A stretch of 64,000 nt of DNA from Gymnopilus junonius. Its lineage: Eukaryota > Basidiomycota > Agaricomycetes > Agaricales > Galerinaceae. Made by a program: the position numbers and the translations under genes. Location of the stretch: assembly GCA_015501075.1 (NCBI GenBank), contig JADNYJ010000024.1, forward strand, positions 62,001-126,000. The letters are read 5' to 3'. The notes beneath the pieces were generated by a model. That model had not been told where the DNA came from. It made no database searches and was given only the letters and a program-made list of their open reading frames with translations. Shown here one piece after another: positions 22,405-33,759 of the stretch (position 1 is the stretch's first letter; each line of letters starts with the position of its first letter).

Positions 22405-24586
22405 ATGGCCCACTATGAAGAACGCATCTCTGAGCTGTCCGAGGATCTTGATGTTTTTATGGAGGACTATGAGGAAGATGCTCCGGAAACGCGGGATGAG
22501 GAGATCGTATTCATGCAAGAAGGCTTCCTCGACAAGCTGTCTGACATCATCGATGCTGTACGCGATGCACAGGCTGCCGGTTGTAACGGTCTCGACGATT
22601 TAATCAAGCAGGCGGATCGCATTATCAGCAATGCCATCAGATGGGCACATCAAGGCGATCCTATGGGTCCATATTCTGAAAGTCATATGCCGTCCTTTGC
22701 ACACAATGAACACACTGCTCCTCTGTTAATTGACGGGCACAAAGAAGGCGAATTCTGTATGTACCCGATTTGTCTTCCATCGAACCTCCTAATCTTTTAT
22801 ACACAGCCCATGGTTTCGCGGGCACTATAGCTGTTCCTGGACTTGAATCACTGCTAAGGGCTTTGGGATCGGGTGAGGACCCCTATTTCCTTTGTAGTGT
22901 GTTCTGTCTCGATTTTCAATTGCAGATCGCAGTCTCGCAGAGATCAAAGCCGACATGAAATCGAAGTTGCCTCAGGCATGGAAGAAAACTCTTCGCCCTC
23001 ACCCCCTGTCCACGACTTGCTCGCGCTTTCGGGACGATATTCCTGAGTGGAGAGCCACCGAAACGAATAGCCGAGCAACAGCCGTATTCGAGGCACGTTG
23101 TGAGATTTCCTCGGGAGATATTCCCTATCCTTTGGGTCTCAGATTATCATCTAATGGGAACATCATTGCTGTTGCATCCATGGGGGGTTATAAGAACCGG
23201 ACCCCGTATATATATTACTACCTTCCAAATCAAGAGGAAGACCCTCATGGCCAGTTCATGAAAACACACGTCATCAAAGCAGACCTGGTATCGACAGTAG
23301 ATGACCTTCTCTTGGACGATCAGAGAAAACTGATCTTTGCCGCAGACTGGAAAAGAGTTAAATCCTATCAATGCGATGATCCGACTGGAACTGGCCGAAA
23401 AGCTAAGAGGGTACACACACTAGATTCTGAAAACTATGCAGGGCCGTTGGCTATGTTGCCTAATGGACGTCTCTTACGCGCAGGCAAGGAAGCAGTTGCC
23501 GTCTGGGATTTGAAATCACTTCCAACTCATGGTGTGACTGGAAAGGACATTATCGGGAGCAAACTAGACGCCGAGGACATGGACACCTGGAGAGATGATC
23601 CCGAGAGTATCGAGCCCTCTAGCGGTAGCAAGCCAACCACGACTATCTCGCTAGATGTAGGAGATGGTGAGGATTCAGACGGTTTTGTGATCAATATTTG
23701 GCACCCGCATCCCTCCCAAGCAAATACCATGCTTTCTGCTACAGACCCCGAATCAGAGAAATATTCATGCGGTGCCATTGATCTAGAGTCTGGTGGAAAG
23801 ACCACAATGCGATTCCTTGGACATGGTGGAAGCGTTGATGGTTTCTCTACGAGTAACGTAGATCCCAATATATTTCTGACTTGGTCTGGCGACGGACATG
23901 CGAGGTTGTTCGACGTCAGGCAGGTACTGCCAGTGCTAACAATTGCCTCTTCCGAGCATCCCGAGCCACTTCCTGCAGCGGTACTAGCACATCCTGATGG
24001 GGTCCCATGTAAGCTGCTTATACATTTGCTTGTCTGGTATTTTCCTACTTAATTATCAATTTCAGTCGTATTCGTGGGCGCAGATAGCAGTCAGCATATT
24101 AAACTGTGGGATATACGTTCGCAACAATCTGTTTATGAATTAGCCACTGGAAACAATAGCGTTGAGGGAATGGCCTGGGACGCTGCTAGTAACACGCTGT
24201 ATGCTTCTACTAGCTGTGACTACATCGATCGTAACGGACGCCACACCGGGTACCGTAGGGCACGTATTCCGAGGAGGACAACAGTCGAGCAAGAGGAAGA
24301 TGTAGACGAATTCGATGAATCTGAGGAGGAAGACGAAGACGAAGATGAAGAGAACGAATCTGGAGATGACGATATATGCTGGCCTCAACGAGCACATTAT
24401 GCTGAGAACTACTTTGGTCACGTCTTCGATGCAGGAGACCACAGATTTTGTATGCCTTTCTTCCCTTTAGCGTAATCACCTGGTTGCTAATGTGCCACAG
24501 ACAAATTCTCATTCAAGACGGATCCAAATCCTGAAATTCTGCCATACTATGGCTCAGGGTCCATGAGTCGCGGTGACTTCTGGTAA
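22405..24586 (+). CDS. WD40-repeat-like protein of unknown role
   Basis: 656 residues; exons 22405-22756, 22807-22872, 22926-24008, 24066-24449, 24501-24586 (1971 nt, in frame). The N-terminal 130 residues are acidic and helical. A beta-propeller follows with degenerate WD repeats: LLRAGKEAVAVWDLKS, FLTWSGDGHARLFDVRQ, VFVGADSSQHIKLWDIRSQQ. A strongly acidic insert follows (SEEEDEDEDEENESGDDD). The C-terminus ends in a short FGHVFDAGDHRFYKFSF block. I know this as a recurrent Agaricomycete type without an assigned function. Propellers of this sort usually act as protein-protein platforms. Confidence 0.85.
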
Positions 24587-25554
24587 TTTCAGATTCAGCG
24601 GCCCTCAAATCTATGCGTGCATTAAGTACCTTTGCTGTATGGGTTGTACTCAGCATGATCTATGACTGGTCACTCATTAGCGCCCTTCTGAGTTTGGGAA
24701 ACGCTTCCTTCGAATATAGGTCCTTAATTTCCTCACCGCCAGGCACACCAGTAATCTACATACATTGTCGCCTTGACGGAAAATAATTCTTAAAAAGCGC
24801 AGTTGAGAATTTCCTCTCGGTTGACCGATTTATTATTATCTTGACCTTGGAGCCACGACTGCGAAGAAAGGCTCGTCTGAGAAAACTGCCCGGAGCAGAC
24901 TGCCTGTCTCGTCAGCATATCGCTGTCAACGGTATCAATGGCCAAATATTTTCACTGGATCTCGGCCATTTTCTTGGCTTCTGATACTAACCTCTGCTTC
25001 TGAAAGGCCTCCGAAGTCTTAGCCTTCGTCATTCCAGATCCGTCATCTCACGTGAGAGGCCGCCTGACGTAGTCTTTTACCTTCTATGCTCGCAGGTCTG
25101 CATAAAATCCTTGTCTTCGATCCTTGCCTTTTTCAAGGAAGAACCACCTATGATCCTAACGCATGCGTACATTGGCCACTCTGCCTCTCTTCCTTTGCAC
25201 CGTGTACTCCTTGTGAAAGATTGCGCCCATTAAGTGGGCTGAAACTTTCCATTATGCAAAATTGGATTACTCAGGATGCCGTTCTCATGTCGAATCCAAG
25301 CTGTCTACACGGTTAAAATGCCCTCTATTCTATAAACGAAAGCATGAATCTGTCGGTGCTATTCTTCCAGAAGCATAGAAACGTAGTCAAGGTCTTGTAA
25401 TCGAGCTGATTTGTTGCGGTTGGGCCGATTGGAAAGACATACGTACTCGTTGTTTTCTCATGCCACGCGCATATAAACCTGTATATATCTTGCTGTGAGT
25501 GGCCAACATATAAGTAGGAGTGTTTACTCATCGATCCAGTCAAAAGTGACGACA
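24587..25554. other. Intergenic, about 970 bp
   Basis: 3' UTR of the WD-repeat gene and upstream region of the P450 (both plus strand). Short frames at 25086-25316 and 25325-25621 (-) have no recognisable content. No repeat or RNA gene was seen. Confidence 0.5.
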
Positions 25555-28241
25555 ATGGCAGTGATCCTCCTGCTTCAGGCTGGTCTTCTCTATGCGTTTT
25601 CTTGGATCTGTTGGAAGGCATTCCGGCAGCACTTTGTCAAATCTGCCCTTGATAACATACCAGGCCCTCCAGCCAAAACTTTATGGAAAGGTTGTGATAG
25701 GTCGTCATCGTTCATGCACTCAATACCGAAAATTTATATGTGCAGGTGTCTTTCCTCAAGTATTCAATGTAAATGCTTGGGATTTCCACAAGGAAATTGC
25801 GGACAAATGTGTGTGTCCTACGCTCTACTATGTGTCCTACTCACTCGGACGATCGTGACAAGATGGCAGCGTAATTAAGATAAAGGCTTTGCTCGGGGTT
25901 TGTTCTACAAGGCTTCCTAACTTATGCATTACTAACAAGTCGAATTATAATGCAGGAGAACCAGCTATTCGTATTCGATCCGAAGGCAATGCATCACATC
26001 ATAGTCAAGGTATATTCTCAAGGAGCTCCTGCGAATGCGGTTTATGTGACGGTTGGTCATGGCGAATTTTACAGGACCAGCATATTTATGAAGAGACATC
26101 TTCGTTCATCGAGTACCTGCCCTCCTCATCATCATACTGAATCGTTTAATGCTGATAATCATATTCTCGGTTTCACAGAGGAAATAAGGTTGTATTTGGA
26201 CCTGGTCTTCTGGGTACTCTAGGTAAATAATACAGCTGGTCTAAATCCTCAAAGTGACTAATCCTTCCTCTTCATCACACCTAGGAGAGCAACACCGTAA
26301 GCAGCGTAAGATGTTGAGCCCCGTGTTCTCCACTGCACACATGCGCGAAATGGGTGGGTAAATTTCTCCTAAGCCCCCTAGTTTCGAAATCAAAACTATC
26401 TTAGTCCCTATCTTCTACAACGTCACGTATAAGGTACAGTTTGACCATAAACCTGATACAGAAGCGCTGGATTTATTCAACGTGCCTCTATTAGCTCCGA
26501 AGCACTCTGCTCAGCAAGGTTGAGAATGGACCGCAGGAGGCGAGTAATTCTGAATTAGTCCATGAGTTCTTATTGATTTGTAGTTCCGAAGATCGACATG
26601 CTCCATTGGATGACTCGCACGGCTCTTGAACTTATTGGGCAAAGTGGTTTTGGGTTTTCCTTTGATCCCTTGACTGAAGGTGGTGTAGCACATCCTTATA
26701 GTGCTTCAGTCAAGCAGTTCATGTAAGTACCAGATTTCCGTCGAATTTATATACAGCTATTCACCATCAATTACATATCCAGTCCTGTGTTGATGAAGGT
26801 TCTCTTCCTACGCACCTACTTCTTTTCCACATTTGCCAAGATCGGCAGTCCCAAGTTCCGTCGATGGCTTATTGGAGTCGTTCCATCGAAAGCGCTTCAC
26901 CAGCTGCGGGACATCTCCGACATTTTGCATAATACATCGATCGAAGTCTACGAATCAAAGAAAAGGGCCTTGGCAGCAGGAGACGAAGCAGTAGCGGCAC
27001 AGATCGGACAAGGAAAGGACATTTTGAGTATCCTGAGTCAGTGAATCCAATCTAGATGTGCTGCTTATGTTGACCTTGTCTGTGATCGAAATTTAGTGAG
27101 AGCCAATGTGGATGCATCGGAAGGGGACGCTTTGACTGAGGAGGAACTCCTCGCACAAATGTCGTGCGTTCAGGTTTTTTTTTACGGAACATTCTTATCC
27201 ATTGAATTGTCAATTTACCAACCAGGACGCTAACCTTCGCTGCAATGGACACAACATCTTCTGCGCTCTCTCGCATTCTGTGGCTTTTGTCGATGCACCC
27301 AGATGTTCAGGATAAACTCCGTCAAGAAATCATCCAAGCTAGAAAGCAGCACGGTGACTTGGTATATGATGATTTGGTTGCGTTGCCATATCTCGACGCA
27401 GTATGTCGGGAGACACTCAGACTGTAAGTTTTCATTGCTGGTGCAGGCGTTCTTCTTTCCTGGTACTTATCCCTACCTAGATACGCACCAGTCAGTACTG
27501 TTTCGCGAGTGTAAGATATTTTCTAAACAATCAGGTTTACATTAATCAATAACTTACGCGTTCTTCAATATACCAGTACTAGACAAGACGCAGTTCTACC
27601 GCTTTCGAAACCAATCAAGGGTTTGGACGGCCAGGAGATCCACGAAATTGCTGTCCCCAACAACACCAACATCATCGTCAGTCTCATGGCGTCTAACCGC
27701 AACCCAGATTTATGGGGTCCAGACTCCTACGAGTGGAAGCCTGAAAGGTGGTTGAATCCACTACCCAATACGGTTATCGATGCACATGTACCCGGCATTT
27801 ATTCGCATCTGTGAGTCGAAACCTTGCCGTCGTTCTGTCCTCTGGAGGTCATATTATTGACTTAATACACTACACACTTGCGATATAGCATGACATTCCT
27901 CGGTGGTGGAAGGGCGTGCATGTGCGTACCTATTTCTGGGCTTGTCAAATTGTCGCTGATTTCGGGTTTTCTACAGTGGGTTCAAGTTTTCTCAACTGGA
28001 AATGAGTACGTGCCAAGGACTTCCTCTGTTCCAACTCCATTCTTAATCAAGACCGCTACACACAGAGGTCGTATTGTTTCTTTTAGTTGAATCGTTGCGG
28101 TTCTCTCCCTCGAAAGATAAGGAAATCTTTTGGCAGATGACTGGGGTAGTCAGTCCCATCGTGAAATCGGATAACAGAAACGACAGGGATCAAACAGGCA
28201 CACCGCGTCCGAAGCTGCCGCTCATTGTTGAGCGTATATAA
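25555..28241 (+). CDS. Cytochrome P450 monooxygenase, 18 exons
   Basis: Membrane-anchored heme monooxygenase, 558 residues. Exons: 25555-25690, 25746-25808, 25863-25897, 25956-26009, 26075-26112, 26179-26222, 26285-26353, 26405-26433, 26495-26543, 26584-26722, 26783-27036, 27097-27163, 27226-27423, 27481-27510, 27577-27810, 27889-27921, 27977-28005, 28066-28241 (1677 nt, in frame throughout). An N-terminal anchor (LLLQAGLLYAFSWICW) is followed by the proline hinge IPGPPAK. The I-helix is TFAAMDTTSSAL, the ExxR motif ETLRL, the PERF region WKPERW and the heme loop FLGGGRACIGF with the cysteine ligand. Several exons are under 40 nt. Substrate unknown; similar basidiomycete P450s act on terpenes, fatty acids or xenobiotics. 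Its stop is 159 bp from the stop of the acyltransferase gene. Confidence 0.94.
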
Positions 28242-28400
28242 TGATAGTATTGCTCGATGTGATGACGTACAATATGGCTTGTAGTGCATATACGTATAAC
28301 TTGAATGGACAACGTATGATTGATATCCTATCGACAGCGTAAGAACGATGGTATTAGAATATGCCGAAAGCGATTAAACAGTGGATCAAGATTTAAGGTA

Positions 28401-29793
28401 TCAGCTCTTCAGCCACCCATGCTCCTGCACAAACCTCACCAGCATAACAGAGGGCCTTTGCTCTTGAGGGGAAAACAGACTGCCAGCCAATCCTCTGATC
28501 AACCATGCATCGACCAATAAATTGCCCCAAGCCAACAGCCAGAGCATCGACCACAGCCAACCAAAGAATCCGCCAACTCGATGCCCTGTCATCGATTTGA
28601 AGGCAAGCTCCATCAAGACCCCAAATCCCATCAACAAAAAGAAACCGGCAACGGAAAAGAAGTCTGATCCCCGACCCATACCCCACAAACCAATATAATG
28701 TAGAACGCCCGAAACAAGGAACGCACTCATGACGGCGCCTATCCGACCGAAGAAAAAAAAACCCGGACCGCCCCCGAAAGCAATGAAATTGTGCCTGAAT
28801 AGTTGATGCCATCTACAAGCCCAGAATTCGTTCAACGAAGTGGCATACCAAGGTTTCTGGAAAAGAGGGGGCCACTGGTCTGGTGTATGTGCAAAGAGCA
28901 TCACAGAAATGATGGTAATGAGGTTGTACATGAGATGGATGGCATAGTACACCACCAGACCCGAGAGGATGGATATGAAGGAGGAGCGAAGGTATCTTTG
29001 TAGTGGAGGGAGGGGCGCAAGGAAGATGGAGGTGCCTGTGACAGCATGCGTAGGGTCCAATGCAGAAAATCCGAAGGATTGTACAAGATAGAGGGAGAAA
29101 TCGAAGAGTAGCAGATGCGTAAGGAGGGACCGTGAGGTCGAAAGTAGGAAGGAAGGAGTAGAGGAAGTATTGCGCCTTTCTGGGGGGACCTTAAGGCCGG
29201 TAGACCACGACCAACCAGTACCACGGAGGTTGCAGAAGAGGTCGAGAGCGTCTAGGGCCGTATTACCAGTGCTATATTTGACACGATGATATGGCTCGAG
29301 CTGACAGGTCCATATAATAACTCGAGTCGCTAGTGTTGTCATCGCCAACTACTTGTAATTCAAGAGAGTCAGCCAAGACACGTGGACGAATAGAGAGAGA
29401 ACGAACGAGCAGACCCTGGTTTACGTAGACGATGCGTTCCTCATCAGGGAAACCTTTGACGAGATCTAGCCGAGTGGCACACCGAAATGCGCTATAAAGT
29501 GATATGGGTAGCAAGGCGAGGCGGATGAAAAATGTGCGGGGGGTTATAACGAGCAGAGCTGTGACATAGTAGCAAAGAATGGGCAGAAGAAATTCGCGTG
29601 CAAAACTGTGCCAAGTAAGTGGTTGGCGGGTGGACGGGTCTGGTATCCTGTAAAGATCATAAAGTAAGGGACATTGCAGCCAGAATAAGAAGACGAGCAG
29701 GACTGACTGACCAAAACATGAAGCAGAGAAGAAAGAAAGGTCGTACGACTGCCAGTGTCCATTCTGGGTCACCAGTCGCGCGGTACCGAGCAC
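28401..29793 (-). CDS. Wax-synthase-like membrane O-acyltransferase
   Basis: Polytopic acyltransferase of the wax-synthase/MBOAT-like group, 444 residues, exons 29793-29407 and 29348-28401 (1335 nt, in frame). The conserved core is LNEFWACRWHQLFRHNFIAF, with the W-H-Q-L-F-R block and its catalytic histidine. About eight hydrophobic segments follow, such as VMSAFLVSGVLHYIGLWGMG and FFSVAGFFLLMGFGVLMELAF. Fungal relatives acetylate or acylate terpenoids and sterols. The start at 29793 is the first Met of the open frame; a start further inside cannot be excluded. It lies tail to tail with the P450, which makes a joint metabolic role possible but unproven. Confidence 0.88.
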
Positions 29794-30144
29794 GACGTCG
29801 GACTAACCCCTTACTAACTAGCTTCATCCACCATATTCATGGCCACAATGGCACTTGAACGCGTCGACATGCATTACAAGGGATGCGGACATATAACAGG
29901 AATCTTGGCCTTTCAACCTCTCATACTCTAATCACTCGACATTCCATAAAAGGCCTTCCATTTTCCACAATAGGAAACAATAATGTTTGATGAGGAAACA
30001 TGATAGATGGAATATATACCTATAAGAAGACATGGGATCATGAGTAGCGACACAAAGTGCTCAGAGACCAGGCTGTTCGCACACATTTTGTCATGCATAG
30101 GGCACCGAAATGCAAAAAAAAAAGATGACAGATGGTAAACTAGC
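29794..30144. other. Intergenic, 350 bp
   Basis: Upstream of the acyltransferase and downstream of the F-box-like gene, both on the minus strand. Nothing else was seen. Confidence 0.5.
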
Positions 30145-31450
30145 CTAGGTAAACGAAATTCGGCTCCATCCACGCACGGCATGCTTAAGCATGTGTCCCC
30201 TCCCAAAGAAACTGTTGATAGAAGGGATGCTACGAGCAAGCGCCAGCATTATACCACTGTCCGATTTATTGGAATCACGCCAGATAGAAATATCTTTCAG
30301 TTTCCAGTTTGTATAAGACCCGTCGATTGAGCTCCTGTTATGCACGGAAGTTGAATGAGGAGGTGAAAAGAACAGAGAAAATGACATACCCCCAAGACCT
30401 CATGATCACTAATGCTTGATGCCTCTCTGACCGAAACGACAGCATCTGTATATTGGGCAACTTCATCGCCAATAAATCGAGTAGTGCCTTATCTAATCAC
30501 TATATATTCAGCCTCAAAGACGGCATCAACTCTGCACACCTGGCCGCGCCGTCGACCACCAACACCACCTCCGTAAATGTAAGATACCCATTCAGTACCG
30601 TCAGATGCGTGAGAGTCCTAGAGGTGCGTTGAATACATGACAGGAGTATGTCCATTCCGACCTGCTTGTTGGTAGGAATGTGGATAATTGACGCAGATGT
30701 GCAAAGCGTCGTTCGTCTGCAACACACTCAGCTTGCCAAAAGCTGAGAGGTTCCTCATGAATTGGGACCATACGCGATTCGGGTGGGTTCAGACATAGAT
30801 GGACCCTTTGCAGTATCGTAGAGCATCCGCAGAGTAGCCCTTTCAGCACATCAGGGTCTATCAGATAGAACGGTATGTCAACTTTGAGATATTCCAGGAC
30901 GGGCAGCACTTCCAACGTCGCAAAGAAAGCAGATAAATCCAGGCTCTGCCAGGATCCCCCCTCAGTGTCAATGACTGTAAATTATTCTTAACCCTGTTGA
31001 TAAATGGCGTGACGACGTCGACTGGGATAACTGCATCATTGTCCGTTCTATCAGTGTCCAAAATCATATGAAGTTCCTTTAACTTCCTCAAGTTGGCTCG
31101 GAATCGATGAGAATGCGATATCTTTTCAGATCGCCTCTAAGTGAAAGGGGATGCAAATTCGCTCCGAATGAGGACAAAATAGCAGTGAAGATGTTTCTTC
31201 TAAGGTCATCAGAGGGTGAAGTCATGAATATTTTTCAGGTGAGGTATAGCGGAGATCAGTGAGTCGCTTAGGCTGAAAGAAGGGTGACGGTGTGATATGG
31301 TAAGGTGCCGTCTGCGAATACTCTGGAGACGCGGTTTATGGTGGGATGTAACTGCGGCCTCAGATAATTGAAGCCCTTGGCGGTCGCTTGATTCTGAGCC
31401 TTGCACTCGTCCCCATCCTCCAAGGATAGAAAGTGTTACTGCACTTTGTT
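30145..31450 (-). CDS. F-box/LRR-like protein, exon structure unresolved, probable frame breaks
   Basis: Minus-strand coding blocks read like the expanded basidiomycete F-box/LRR family. Blocks in order: SDSLISAIPHLKNIHDFTL (about 31270-31210), LHPLSLRGDLKRYRILID, LRKLKELHMILDTD, INRVKNNLQSLTLRGD, a block around LEVLPVLEYLKVDIPFYLI, HLTVLNGYLTFTEVVLVV, and a C-terminal IMLALARSIPSINSFFGRGH followed by a stop at 30145. Leucine-rich periodicity is clear. The 5' end is not defined and may reach 31700. Two single-base breaks are suggested: near 31096 (GAGCCAACTTG) and near 30940 (GCCTGGATTTA, where GGG instead of GG restores the frame). It may be a decaying family member, or the consensus may lack bases. 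Confidence 0.55.
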
Positions 31451-31776
31451 TGCTACAAGGGAATCTCTAGATAGAAAGCAGACTCAGTTGATATCGACAA
31501 AAATCGCATTAGGTCTTACGACAGCCTTTTGAGGATCCACACCGCTTCATACGGGTAAATTTCGACAATCACCACCTTCCAATGAAGGTCCAAGGCGATA
31601 TCAAAAAAGGATGTGTCAGCAGCTCCGGCCTGAAACTCGAGTCAACACCGGCAGCGGGCACTGGATTTGATCACGGTCCATCGATTCAAAGGCGCTTTGT
31701 TCACTGTGACTCCTTTCTCCACAACCACCATCATAAAGGCTCTCTTTGCCTTATACTTCAAGTACCCTTCTAAAAG

Positions 31777-32428
31777 ATGCCTAAGGTTCGTGCGCCCATT
31801 TCATAATTCTTCTATCTCCAGAAATTTACAGATCCTTGCAGAACAAGGGAAAGGTTTGTTACCCGGTCTTTGGGAGGCGAAGCGCTCCAACTCACTCCTT
31901 TACAGGGTGGTAAAAACAGGAGACGTGGAAAGAACGAGAACGACGACGATAAGCGTGAACTTGTGTTCCGTGAAGACGGGCAAGAATATGCCCAAGTAAT
32001 CAAAATGCTCGGCAATGGACGTCTTGAGGCCCAATGTTTTGACGGAGAGAAGCGGTTAGCCCACATTCGAGGAAAGATGCGCAAAAAGGTGTGCTTTCTT
32101 TTTCTTTTATAATGGATTTGGTACTGATGCAAAGCCTCCAAGGTTTGGATTAACCAAGGCGATATCGTCTTACTCTCTCTACGAGACTTCCAAGACGACA
32201 AAGCGGATGTCATTGTCAAGTACACCGCAGATGAGGCTCGTAACCGTATGTCTCCAGTCTCTGCTTATCCAAATTCCAATATGAAGACTAACTTATTCCA
32301 CAGTGAAAGCCTACGGAGAACTTCCCGAAAATGCGAAGATTAACGAGACAGATACTTTCGGCGAAGAAGATGGAGAGTGCACCTTCGAGTTCGGTGACGA
32401 AGGAGAGGTCGATATTGATGATATCTAA
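31777..32428 (+). CDS. TIF11: Translation initiation factor eIF1A
   Basis: eIF1A (143 residues) binds the 40S A-site and helps scanning and start-codon choice with eIF1. Exons: 31777-31785, 31842-31853, 31906-32088, 32143-32245, 32304-32428 (432 nt, in frame). The first coding exon is nine bases (Met-Pro-Lys) and the second is a 12-nt micro-exon coding Asn-Lys-Gly-Lys; both are needed to build the conserved basic tail [20 protein letters not shown]. The OB fold contains [20 protein letters not shown] and the acidic C-terminal tail ends [11 protein letters not shown]. Length and ends match the family exactly. Confidence 0.96.
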
Positions 32429-32910
32429 GGGGCTCCAGGCTTATCGCCCTTGACGTTCATGACTGTACTTTCTGCATTGTACGAGTACAAGCATTTTTAC
32501 ACCTTTCTTTGTTGTTTTACTTTAATCTTTTCGATGATTTATTTCTTTCAATCTACTACTCCGCAATCCAACTAAAGGCAAAGTGTAGCGTGGTGACATG
32601 GAAAGTGACTCGACAAATTTCTTCTCGGATGTATCGAAATACCGACATCACAGGTCAGCTTGGAAGGAAACATTTCTTCAACTGGAATATATTTATTCTC
32701 TGGGTGTCCTAATGACCAACGTGAAAGCTGAATTTTAAGTTATCAAAGGTAGGCCAAGGTCAAAAGCAACTCACGAATTCATTTAAAGATCATTATAGGT
32801 GCATGTTGGGAAGGTATTCTTCTATGGGATGGAGCAGTACAAATGCTATCTTTCATTAACTAAAGTCCGCAAGCTCGGTCAGATGAATAAGGAAACAGCT
32901 TGCATGGCAC
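32429..32910. other. Intergenic, 480 bp, between convergent genes
   Basis: Between the 3' ends of eIF1A (+) and the ankyrin-type gene (-). AT-rich, with no coding signal. Confidence 0.5.
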
Positions 32911-33633
32911 TCAAGATATCATGGTCATCCTTTTCAATGTCTGGACGTCAGGCAAAACGTTCTTTTCCCGGTAGAGATATTCCACCACGTCCTTTGCTTT
33001 GGATGTGACTGCTATCCTCAACATGCTGGAATCCAACTCTAGTCTGTCTTCAATCTTCCGCCGCTTGCCCTTTTTCTGCTTCATCGCCGATCTCTCGACA
33101 AGGGTCTTAACCATCTCAAGGTCCTTTTGACGAATAGCAACCTTGACAGCAAGCCCTTCTCTATGCTTTGGCGATGCATCGTGCTGAAGGAGGAATTGCA
33201 CCAGCGGCATAAATTTCGCGTGGACAGCCCTAGTAAGTGCATACCCTTCATTGGCGTTCGAATTAACTGAGGGTATCTTCAGGGTGTGGTAAAGATATCG
33301 GAGGAGAGGCATGGGATGATGTTGAGCTGTCCAGCCTGTTGTTGGTGGACTGAGAGAGCGAAAAAGTCGTCGGGGAAGTTGTATTGATGCCTTGTTCAAG
33401 GTGAAATCTTTGACCAGAGGATGCATGGCTTCCAAAACGCGCTGGTCGCATATGGGATATCGAAGAGCTTTGGTATAGACGTCCGCTAGAACTGGGTTGT
33501 CGACATCCACGACACGACCTAGAATATATCTGGCATGAAAGACGGGCGAGGCGTGTTTATAGACATCATTCAAATGACGCGAGGCAAGTGGAAGGGAATC
33601 CGATAGTGCAAAAAGCTCGAGTTCATAGAGCAA
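32911..33633 (-). CDS. Ankyrin-repeat-like protein
   Basis: Single-exon gene of 240 codons. The N-terminal half has helical pairs (LYELELFALSDSLPLASRHL, VFHARYILGRVVD). The C-terminal half has recognisable ankyrin-type repeats: FMPLVQFLLQHDASPKHREG, LAVKVAIRQKDLEMVKTLVE and LRIAVTSKAKDVVEYLYRE, with a basic insert KQKKGKRRKIEDRLE. It probably acts as a binding scaffold; the partner is unknown. It is head-to-head with RIT1, 126 bp between the ATGs. Confidence 0.8.
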   Translation of the reverse strand: MLYELELFALSDSLPLASRHLNDVYKHASPVFHARYILGRVVDVDNPVLADVYTKALRYPICDQRVLEAMHPLVKDFTLNKASIQLPRRLFRSLSPPTTGWTAQHHPMPLLRYLYHTLKIPSVNSNANEGYALTRAVHAKFMPLVQFLLQHDASPKHREGLAVKVAIRQKDLEMVKTLVERSAMKQKKGKRRKIEDRLELDSSMLRIAVTSKAKDVVEYLYREKNVLPDVQTLKRMTMIS

Positions 33634-33759
33634 CTGTGCGCTGTGCTAAGCTGTCTGCTACGGTGCAATAAATTGGGACTGACCTCGACAGGCAGACTGT
33701 ACAACATTGAAAAGCTTGATGTAGGTTACGTAACCCATACCCGCTTAACGCTCAACTTT

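Noticed and set aside
28006..28065. Apparent C-terminal truncation of the P450 after the heme loop
   Set aside because: A GTACGT...CACAG intron joins Met-Lys-Val-Val-Leu to a normal P450 C-terminus ending at 28241.
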